Assembly: GCF_030253575.1 (NCBI RefSeq)
Contig: NC_080562.1
Location: 33,042,352-33,106,351 of the forward strand
DNA: 64,000 nt
From: Rhododendron vialii
Lineage: Eukaryota; Streptophyta; Magnoliopsida; Ericales; Ericaceae
Reading direction: 5' to 3'
Shown: positions 1-9,373 of the stretch, piece after piece
Position numbering within the stretch: the stretch's first letter is position 1
Layout of the letters: every line of letters begins with the position of its first letter
The notes under the pieces: generated by a model
Seen by the model: the letters and a program-made list of their open reading frames with translations, nothing else
Databases searched by the model: none
Told to the model about the DNA's origin: nothing
Made by a program: the position numbers and the translations under genes

Positions 1-655
1 TTTTTTTAGCATTTGTGAAATTGATGCATGGTTTTAACAAGTTTACAGTTATGAAATCCATGCACCATTGGAATTTGCAGTTCTTGTTTTCAAATTTTCT
101 TGTCTTCTTGACTATCCTTTCACTGTGACAGAGTGGGGACAGACACTGTTTCAAAAGCTCTCTCTACAAATCATGCAACATTTTTGGAAAGGAGCTCGTG
201 TTTCTCGCGACATTCAATCAAGTTGGATGAATAATTTGCTTGCTGTTGATGTCTCACAATATAACAAAATGCAGGTTCAGCGATACACCAATGTTATTTG
301 TAGTTTTCTAAAATCGCGAGCTACATGTGTTGGACGCCCGATATTTGCTTAAGACAATTGTTTGAAATGTACTATACATAAGGCTTCCATTTTATAAACG
401 CAATTTTTGTTGTGTAGTTTTGCAAATTAGGAGTAGTATTCAAAACTTACTACCTCTACAATCTAGCCCTGTCTCGGTGTCTGTGGATTAGAATTAGCCG
501 AATCCTATCTATTATGACAAGTACGAAGTAGAGAATAAACTAACTAACAAGCAATCAAAATAAGGACATAAAAACTTACATGATTCCGGTCAAGCTAAGC
601 TTTCGTATACTCCTCATACGAAGAGTGAGAGAGAATTCTCTATGAACGATGAGCG
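1..655. repeat. Dispersed duplication, copy 1 (partner at 7720-8710)
   Basis: From the window edge to about 655 this segment matches 7720-8710 with scattered substitutions and small indels, including the phrases around AGCATTTGTGAAATTGATG and ATCCTATCTATTATGACAAG. No protein family is recognised in either copy. This copy lacks the TRIM insertion present in the other, so it acts as an empty site. It looks like a fragment of an older repeat. Confidence 0.7.
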
Positions 656-1194
656 ATTATGCTACTAACCAAAAGGAGAAAGACATTATGCTTCTAAAGT
701 TGCAATATAAAAATATCAGGATACTCATATTCAAGCTCGCACGAACATGATCTGACATACAAAAACGCAAACAGATAAATTTTTGAGCTTACTAAAATGA
801 TTATTGAAGCCATATCTGTCCACAAATGCTTGTCAACTTCATTAGGTCAAGATAAACCAGCATTTTACGAAGTTTTTTGGTCTGATTTAACAGTGGGAAA
901 AATCAACGTCACTCATAAGCAACAAAAACAAGTACAAGCAGTATCTCAGCAAACAGAAAAAATCAAATCAAAAGCCTCTGAAGAAAAGAGAAAGAAAAAC
1001 AAAATCCTATCCCGGGTTTTTTTTTTTTTTTAACGAACAATAACATCCCATTAATATCAAATAAGTTAGTACATCATGCCTGTCCATACATACATGCCCA
1101 TACTAACAACCCCACACAACAAACAGCACAACACATCCCGATAAAACAAAAAAACAAAGACCCAACTTAACCAAACAAACAAGGCTAAAAGATC

Positions 1195-4100
1195 TCAAAC
1201 CCTTTTCTTCTTAGTCAATCCTGGTCTTCCAGCTGCAGTGGTCTTGCCAGGGTATGGTAGAAGGCCGCGCAAAATGGCTAAAACCGCAAAACCCAGGAAA
1301 GGGTAGTGCATCATCAACAGCTTATCTGATGCCCTCTGGGACCCCAACATTTCTGATAATATAGCAACCTGAAATTCACAGAAAAGTTAAAATGAGAACT
1401 TTCCAACAAGTTACAAGTATGATTTAATTGCAAAGAGTGCACCTAAAGAAGAGTACTATAAGACACCAACAAGAAAACTGAGTGAATTACTCGTGTTTCT
1501 TTTCCGAATTTCACTTCACCCTCTGTCTATCCTCTCTATGCAAACTCATTTGCCTCATAATGAGAACAGAATTTGAGGATCATCCACTACCTCCAGTAGA
1601 ATGGCACATGCCAGTAGTGCATCCATTGGCCTAAATTTTAGCACATCAACAAACTCATTTTACAGTAGACACAGCCAATGCTCAGTGCACTTAGTTTTGC
1701 CGTCATACTTTCAATTTAGCCCTTTAAGCCCTCAAACTGGACTAAACAAATCAATCATCTATGCATGCCAACTTGTTAAACAGAAATGAGAAACTCTAAA
1801 TGAGAAGTAAGAAAATCTAACTCTACGACACTATTTGTAATCACGCAAGAGGCTTTCAGCCGATGTTGAACGAAGGATATGAAATCATTTGACTGAAATG
1901 AATTACTCTAATTCGAGCAGCTGTCTCTTTTTGTTTATTACATCCTTTTTCTTTTTGGCGCAGTAAAAATTACTAATTAATTTTTACAAATGAAATTACT
2001 ATAAAGTAATCTCCACCTGATACTGCTATTGGCCTCATCCCTCCATGGCTTCATCGAATCATCTCTGTAATTCAGACTATCTTTTGCTTAGCATCCCCAA
2101 AAACTAGTCCCAATAAGCACATGAGTAACTGGTATAATTTCTTCCATATTTATTACGCAATTAGGCTGCATTGAGCTAAAGAGTTATCTACCTTATCTCT
2201 CTCTCTCTCTCTACCTTATCTCCAGAGCAAAACCAAAGCCCGATCTTTTTGGCCCGGGCGGAGGGGGGCCGCCGCCCCCTTCTTTCCCCTCCTCCCCCTC
2301 CCGGCTCCCACCCCCCCCCTCCCCATTTCCCTCCTCTCCCTCTCCTCCCCCCCCCCCCCCCCTCCTCTCCGTTTTCCTGTTTGGACCCTCTCCGTTTTGG
2401 GTCTGCCTTGTGTTGTGCTCCGGCAGATGAGTCTCCGGCTGGCGGCCTGTGTGCTCATTTTGTTCCAGCTCCTCCTTGGTTCCCTGATCTGGTTGCTGTG
2501 GCCGGCGGGTTGCAGGTTTTGCGGGCGGTGGTTGTGGGTCGATAATAAGGTGTTATGGGGTTTGGGGGTTTTTTTCTTTTCTGTTCTTCCGGAGTATCCG
2601 ATTCTTCTCCGACTGGTTTCCCCAGTTCGGTTGTGTTCCAGTTCGAGTTTTCCCCGGATCTGGAGGGTAGAGGAGGTGGGTGAATAACATCGCCGGGGTT
2701 CGGTCTCCTCGAAGCACTGTCGGTATGAGGCTTTCTCAGATTCGCCGGTGTGCGGCGGTGAAATAAGTTCGTGGTGTGTTCAGCTTCAGCGACTCGATCC
2801 GACAGAGGAGCGTGCAGATCTTCAGGCGCCATGGGTGAATCAACTGTTGGTTCGCTCCGACAGGAGAGCTGTTTTTCTCTTTTGTTGTTTCTTAGTTGTT
2901 GTTGCTTTTTCAGATTTCAGTTGTGCTTTGTTTTCTGCAGGTTTGAGCTGGGGGTCCGTTAGGATTCTCTACTACCTGGACCTAGATTGGTTCCTCATCT
3001 AGACGTTTTGTCGGTCCTGCTTGCAGGGATGCCTGTGTCGAAGTCTTGGTAGTTTTGGTTCTTTCCTGTACCTTTTGATAAAATCTGTATTGCCTTTGGG
3101 CTCTGAAATAAAATTGACAGTTTCAAAAAAAAAAAAAAAAAGCTAAAGAGTTTGAAAACTTAAATACAGAAACATGTGGAATGGGACCTGTCTATCTACC
3201 TATAGTTGTTCGATCAGGATGAAACTTGAAATGTAGAATCTACCAAAATGCTCCTTTGAGCTCCTGAATTTTACCCAAGCTGTTAGACATTTCATGACAA
3301 AAGCCCAATTAATACCTCCACAGTCCACATTCTGAATCATGTAAAAGAACTTCATTTCCCACCTTTTTGAGTACTTGCACCACCCACACTCCCTCACATT
3401 GGACATTTGGCCCTTGTAGCCAAAGAGGCATTTTTGTTAACTATTCTAGGCTATGAAGCACGGGTACTTCTCAAACCCCGCCATACTCATACCTGTTAAA
3501 AATAATGTCTTGTTGTAATTTTGTATTTTGGGCCAAAATGTAATATTTAGTTTTTGGGGCATAAAATGTAAGTACGTAATTGGGCCATGTTTAAGTTGTT
3601 TGTAGTTGGGTTAATATGTGAATTGTGTAGAACCAAGTAAGGTCCAAATTTGTATCTCTATATAAAGCATGTAAAGACTTTTCTAGAACCAAGCGGAACG
3701 AAAAAAATCAGAGAGCTTCCCCTGATCCCCCTATTTTCCAGTTTGTGCGTGTTTCACCCGAAACCCATCTCGGCATTCAACTGCTTGCTTTAGCTGCTAA
3801 TTTCTCCTCTAATCAACAAAGGTTCACGGCTAATCTCAGCCAACAATACCCATGACATACTGAAGCCTGATTCTGCCTCGAACTGCCACCTTGATACATA
3901 CTGAAACTGGTGTGATCGGTAAATTGTACTCAAGCCACGTAACAATCTCAGTGTACTTTTAGTTTGAGTTCTTTACTTGAATGTTTTTAGAGCGCTTCGT
4001 GTGTTTATTGGTTTGGTCGATTGGTCGATTTCTCAACACCATTATCTCCCTTGATTACTAAAATGTCAACCAAAACATAGTACTACCTCCGTTTCGAAAT

Positions 4101-4721
4101 GTTTGTCCAATCCACAAAACGTGGACTTGAAAATAATTCCATTTTTTCAAGAAAATTTCAAAAAAAAATTAATACTTTGTTTATTTATAAAAAAAATTGA
4201 ATTTTTTCTCGGTATTAGTATTTTTAAGTTCTTGTTTTCTGGACCAAATATTTTGGTCCTTTCGGAGGATCGGAGCGGTGGTACAACAAACAAAAGACTT
4301 TCCCCCACCTCCCCATACACCGAAACACAGCAGCACAAAACAAATTCAAGAAAGAAAAGAAAAGAAAAGGAAAGAGGATATAAATAGAAAAAAGTACCAT
4401 GGAAGTGAGAGTGGAGACGCCATAGACCAAACAGGTGGTGCGGAACCAAGACCTGCCCCCCAAAATGGCGTAGAGATTGAGGAGGGAGAGGGGCCACGCG
4501 AAGAGGAGCTCGAGCCAGACCAGACCCACGAAGAAATTGGGTTTCTCCACCATCAAGTAATCGCCGAATTCGCGCGAGTACCGGGTGGTGAGATCGACGA
4601 TAACTTTTGGGTACAGGTGGGCCGGAAGGCAAGCCTGTGAGTCGATGAGCGGAGCGCAGATTGCGATGATTGTGAAGAAGAAGAAGAGTAGGGCGTCTAT
4701 CAGTTTAACGAAAACACCCAT
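1195..4721 (-). CDS. TMEM97: TMEM97 / sigma-2 receptor-like membrane protein (EXPERA family), two exons
   Basis: Two exons join in frame: 4398-4721 (starts at the ATG, 108 codons, ends ...LTSM before a GT donor) and 1195-1368 (after a TTTCAG acceptor, starts VAILSEMLG, stop TGA). The product is 165 aa, the usual size for plant TMEM97-like proteins. Visible features are four hydrophobic segments (about residues 8-25, 63-85, 93-113 and 131-147), the family-typical stretch EKPNFFVGLVWLELLF, and a lysine-rich tail (GLTKKKRV) that fits ER retention. Animal TMEM97 is an ER sterol-linked protein and the sigma-2 receptor; the plant role is inferred from family only. The 3-kb intron carries a poly(A) retroposon at 2186-3140. 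A Stowaway MITE lies about 130 bp upstream of the ATG. Longer open frames across the exon 1 border are read-through into the intron. Confidence 0.88.
2186..3140 (+). mobile_element. Poly(A) retroposon (LINE-derived or processed transcript) in TMEM97 intron
   Basis: A 955-bp insertion is bounded by a perfect 12-bp direct repeat, AGCTAAAGAGTT, at 2174-2185 and 3141-3152. It ends in about 16 A residues preceded, 13 bases upstream, by an AATAAA signal (3107-3112). This is the signature of target-primed reverse transcription by LINE machinery. The body is far more GC-rich than its surroundings, with a CT/CCC-rich head, and the open frames in it (2216-2832) show no family resemblance. It is either a 5'/3' LINE remnant, a non-autonomous LINE-like element or a processed non-coding transcript. 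It lies antisense to the host gene. Confidence 0.75.
3494..4038. mobile_element. Possible solo LTR (TGTT...AACA) in TMEM97 intron
   Basis: The 545-bp stretch begins TGTTAAAA and ends CTCAACA, holds a TATATAAAG box near 3660, and has the T-rich downstream texture typical of an LTR R/U5 region. No matching target-site duplication was found, so the borders and the call are tentative. Confidence 0.35.
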
Positions 4722-4852
4722 TTTTTGTGTTTTGAGGGAAGGACGATGCGCGCTGTCTGTCCGACCGAGTGTTCACTGTGTGTATGGGATTTGCGTTTCA
4801 CTGTTTTGTGAGACCTGAAACTTTGTGAGTTTGTTTGGATGGTGAAAATATA

Positions 4853-5134
4853 CTTCGTCCGTCTCTTTTCGAGAGTTCCGTATTTTATTTTGTATTGTCT
4901 CTTAATAATTATCTATTTTGTAAAGTTAATGGATAAAAATTAGTATATTTTTTATTTTATCATTAAAAGTAAATTTTATTTTAAAAAATTAGTGAGTAAA
5001 AATATAATAATAATTTTTTCATAGAAAGTAAAGAGAGAAAGTGAAGATAAAAGTTGATGTAAAAGGTGTAATAATGATATCTTCTCAATAAGTTAGAATT
5101 ACGAAGCAGGACACTTAAAAATGAACAAAATGAG
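4853..5134. mobile_element. Stowaway-like MITE upstream of TMEM97
   Basis: Flanked by TA on both sides (4851-4852 and 5135-5136). It is related, in reverse complement, to the Stowaway at 29568-29838: both contain GTGTCCTGCTTCGTAA and the same order of internal motifs. The right terminus has decayed. It sits about 130 bp upstream of the TMEM97 start codon, so it may form part of the promoter region. Confidence 0.65.
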
Positions 5135-5377
5135 TAATACAAAAAGAATAGTCATTTGTTACAAAATTTCACTTTTTGGTGAGATTCGATGACAAAAGAA
5201 AATGACCAATAAATAATTTGTTTTCATTGTTCTTTTTATTTCTCGTCAAAATATTCGATCTAAATAAGGAATTTCACAAAAACCATAACCTTTTTCTGTT
5301 TTTCTCATGAAACTCATCAAAGGGGTTGTTGAGAAAGCGAGTGTTTGAGAGAGAGAGAGAGAGATTAAAAAAAAAAA

Positions 5378-5701
5378 GGGCGCTGCTATTCGCAGCCCTC
5401 TATTTACTCCCATAACCCGTTAAAAATTTTCAATTATACTCGACAGTTAGTTACCGAAATTGAGATATATTTTCAGCGTCCAATTACCGAAATATAATAT
5501 TTTTTTCAACAGATATTTACCGAAAATGCATGTTCGGCAGTTGTTTACCGAAAGTTGAATATATTTTCGACATGTAGTTACCGAAATATAATATTGTTTT
5601 CAACAGTAATTTACCGAAATGTTATTTATGATTTTCAACAATCATTTACCGAAATTTAGTGGGCTACGGGAGTAAATAGAGGACTGCGAATAGCGGCGCC
5701 C
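5378..5701. mobile_element. MITE with about 35-bp TIRs and internal TTACCGAAA repeats
   Basis: The left terminus (GGGCGCTGCTATTCGCAG...) and the right terminus are near-perfect inverted repeats of about 35 bp, both running through CTCTATTTACTCCC. The element is flanked on both sides by runs of A, which could be a 9-bp Mutator-type target duplication made of A only. The inside carries at least six TTACCGAAA-containing units spaced about 40-50 bp apart. Confidence 0.7.
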
Positions 5702-6605
5702 AAAAAAAAATAGGGGGTTGTGACTTGTGAATGTGCAGATAGTGAAAATTTGAAGGATGGCCCATCAATATTTTGAAATAACACTTGGGACCCAATTTGA
5801 GCATGATATTGGGAGTGGCTGTAGTGTAGTAGCCACATTATACCGTATAGTTGTTACCAAAATTCTTGTTTTCTTTCCAATCGATGGAGAATCGACGGGA
5901 AATCGTATCATAAGCTTGTTGGAAGATATGGAGCAAACAATAGCGCGGCTGACTCAATACATTTTATAATTTGTAAAAAGTGTAGAATAATGAATAAAAG
6001 GCGGAAATGAGAAAATTTCATGTAAGAGAGAGAGAGAGAGAGAGTTAATGGGAGATTTCGTTTTATTTTAGGCAACTACATTCTTATTGTATATAGTAGC
6101 AATGTAGCATAGATAGATAGATTCTTTGGGTGATACCGCAATAAAATAATTTCTTGTGAATTTTGTAGTCTCGGCTTAACCGGACTGGGGAGGGAATTAC
6201 CTCTATATTTGTAATAAACTCCATTATGTAAGGTATGTGTCAATGGGCTATTGTTTAAATCTTCTCCATTTTGTAAAAAAAAAAAAGAAAAAGAAAAGAA
6301 AGAAGGTATTATTATGACTTCTTTACATATATGCATTTTTAGGCACATTAATCAGTCAGCAATCAGTCCGACTATAACTATTTTATAAATGTTTTACGAG
6401 ATGGAAGCGATTCGATATACAAAAAATTAGTGATGCTGAAAAAGGTATAAGCAGTACCATTAATTAGAGAAAATCAAGGAAATTAGTGAATCCAACCTCT
6501 ACCTCTATGCGCATGTCGTGTCCAAAACCGTACCAGAGTTTCAGTAACATTTAGGTAGTGTAGACTGTAGATTGAAATCCTTTATGAACTCGGTTGGCTT
6601 TGAAG

Positions 6606-6954
6606 CAAGGCTATGAATCTAGTAGGTATTGTCTAAATTTAGTATCCTATATTTTTAATTCGTTTCGGTTCAAATACCGGTCGATACCAATAAATACCGG
6701 ATGGCATCGGACTACTTTTAAATTTATTTTTCCTTCCAAGTACCGGACAATACCGGTTGGTATCAGGCAAATACCAAATTATTTTTTATTTTTCTTTTTA
6801 ATAAATGTGTATATTGGACTATAAATTCTTTTATGTGAGAAAATAACACTAATAGCGATAAATCCTAAACGGTGCCCGATATATCACTGGTACAGATACA
6901 TACCATACCAGTAGAAAAATCGGTACTCTAGCTGGTACGGTATTAAGAACCTTG
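6606..6954. mobile_element. hAT-type MITE with 8-bp target-site duplication
   Basis: Perfect 8-bp direct repeats CTTTGAAG (6598-6605 and 6955-6962) enclose a 349-bp element whose ends are inverted (CAAGGCTATG.../...AAGAACCTTG). The interior is studded with ATACCGG and its complement. An 8-bp duplication points to the hAT superfamily. It has no coding capacity. Confidence 0.7.
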
Positions 6955-7719
6955 CTTTGAAGTTCCTCCTATGAGGTTATGTGTACGCATCTAAGCTTTA
7001 CTTCGTCTGCTTAACGCTTTGAATGGAACCCATTAAATCCTGGCCCTTTTCAATTCAAGTTCTTCTCCTAATCCTGGCCCTTTCATTAAATTGAAACACG
7101 GAAATGCGGATAAAGTTTGCTCAATAATTGTCCAAGATTTTTCACCATTAGGACTTTTTGCAATGCTGGCACTTCAACACCATATTTGAAGTCTTTTCTA
7201 GTCATCGACATTAGTGGCACTAGAAAGTCTAAATTGAAGTGTTGAATTTTGGGCTTGAATTTCTAATTTCTGTTGTCGATGACCAATCAAAATGCCCATC
7301 TAGCGTGCCGTATAGGGTCGGGCTTAAATGGGAAACGACAAATAGGTTGATTTGGAGGATCCCGTGAGAGACTCTGGCTTGGAATTTGTATGTGAGCCGA
7401 TAACGTTTGAAACTAAACCCTTCTCAAATGATTTCCTATGAAGAATACATAGCACTTTTGAGTAAAAAGGACGACAAGAAAATCAGCTGCAAATCCTCAG
7501 CAGAGTCGCCAATCGTAGTGTGGCGATTCGCTCGGTGATGTACTGTTCTCCTTTTTTGAAGGAAATTGATATTTGGCTCCTAAGTAAAATGGCACCAACT
7601 AGAATTCACATTGCACCATATCTTCAGGAGTCCTAACAACTTCTATCTCAAAAGACAAATTCTGGTCTTCGAAATCAACCATAGACACTTGGATATGAAT
7701 TGCTTCTGGCTTCTGAGTA

Positions 7720-8710
7720 TTTTAGCATTTGTGAAATTGATGCATGGTTTTAATAAGTTTACAGTTATGAAATCCATGCATCATTGGAATTTGCAGTTCT
7801 TGTTTTCAAATTTCCTTGTCTTCTTGACTATCCTTTCCACTGTGACAAAGAGTGGGGACAGATAAATATCTCAAAAGCTTTCTCCACAAATCATGCAACA
7901 TTTTTGGAAAGGAGCTCGCATTTCTCGTGACATTCAATCGAGTTGGATATGAATAATTGGATTGTGTTAAGGAAATAGAATCTCACATTGCTTGGGAGTG
8001 GAATGAGTGATCACTTAATATCTGGGACCTCTCCACTCATTGCCAATTGGTTTTGAGATGGATATAAAGTTTCCACATGGTATCAAAGCGGGGTCCGTTC
8101 CACCCTACATTTTAAAAATTAAAAATCCACACCCCACGATAACAGACCAGCAAAAAGACTGCACGATGATAGGACCCAGAAGTGGCCACACGTGACAGAC
8201 CTCAAATGCGGTTGCACATGAGGGGGATGTTAAGGAAATAGAATCCCACATTGCTTGGGAGTGGAATGGATGATCACTTAATAACATCTGGGACCTCTCC
8301 ACTCATTGCCAATTGGTTTTGAGTTTATATCCACAGGTTGCTGTTGATGTAATTTCTAGTTTTCTAAAATCGTGAGCTTACATGTATTGGACGCCGGATA
8401 TTTGCTTAAGACGATTGTTTGAAATGTTCCTATGCGTAAAGCTTCCATTTTATAAACGAAATTTTTGTTGTATAGTTTTGCAAATCAGCATTCCAAACTT
8501 TAATACCTATAAAATCTAGCCTTGTCTCGGTGTCCGTGGATTAGAATTAGATGAATCCTATCTATTATGACAAGTACAAAGTAAAGAACAAACAAAAACG
8601 ACAAGCAATCAAAATAAGGACACAAAAGTTTAAGTGGTTCCGATCAAGCTAAGCTTTTCGTATACTCCACGGACGAAGAGTGAGAGAATTCACTATGAAC
8701 GATGACTGAT
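7720..8710. repeat. Dispersed duplication, copy 2 (partner at 1-655), interrupted by a TRIM
   Basis: Matches the segment at the left window edge over its whole length, except for the insertion at 7965-8335. Small indels and substitutions show the copies are not recent. No coding family is recognised. Confidence 0.7.
7965..8335 (+). mobile_element. TRIM (terminal-repeat retrotransposon in miniature), copy 1
   Basis: A 371-bp element with two direct terminal repeats (7965-8077 and 8228-8335), both starting TGTTAAGGAAATAGAAT and ending CCACA. Directly after the left repeat is a primer-binding site TGGTATCAAAGC (8078-8089), one base off the usual initiator-Met-tRNA site. Directly before the right repeat is a purine tract AGGGGGA (8221-8227). 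It is flanked by GATTG (7960-7964) and GGTTG (8336-8340), a 5-bp duplication with one change. There are no coding genes, so it would depend on another element's proteins. The uninterrupted target is visible at about 230-245. Confidence 0.85.
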
Positions 8711-9373
8711 TACAAAGAGCCCGTCCAGACAGAAATTTACAGCGAGCTATCCGCACACAAAACTTGACGTCCTGTCCGGACTCGGGTGAATCCCCATCCG
8801 GACGGAATTTACGAACAATTCTACTCTGCCATTTTATTACCTCGAGCACCAGAGGCGGCTCTACATTCACTATTCCATGGTCACATGAACACCCAAACAA
8901 TTTTTTTTTGCTTAGAATATATGTAAAAATTATGGGCTAATCTCTCTTTGAACACCCAACTCAAATATCAATGAATACCTAATTCTAATAAATAATCATA
9001 GTCTTGAACACCCAACCCAAAAATAATTGAACACCCAACTCAAGCAATTGATTGTATCCGTTCACAATCCGTTGGTTTTCTCCTCCCGTTCACAATCCGT
9101 TGTAAAAGTTTATGATTGTATCCGTTCTTTTTTCTTCCTTTGTTTCTATCAAACCCCTTCTACACAAATTGAATTGATCAGATTTATTCTTAAATGAAGA
9201 TACATTCCTCTTATTCTTTACATATCAAATGAAACAACTCGAATTTTCACTGGGAGCAGCAGACAATTCTGGCAAATCCAGTGACCGGTTGGCTTTGATC
9301 TCTTTTTTCCTTATCTAGCAATTTCTACTAACTCAGTCAGAAATATTGACAAGGTGTGATTCCAAAGCGAAAT

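Noticed and set aside
2216..2832. Overlapping open frames on both strands in the GC-rich block
   Set aside because: They lie inside the poly(A) retroposon, are low-complexity P/G/R-rich and show no domain.
3494..4038. Solo LTR as a firm call
   Set aside because: TG...CA ends and a TATA box fit, but no target duplication was found; listed at low confidence.
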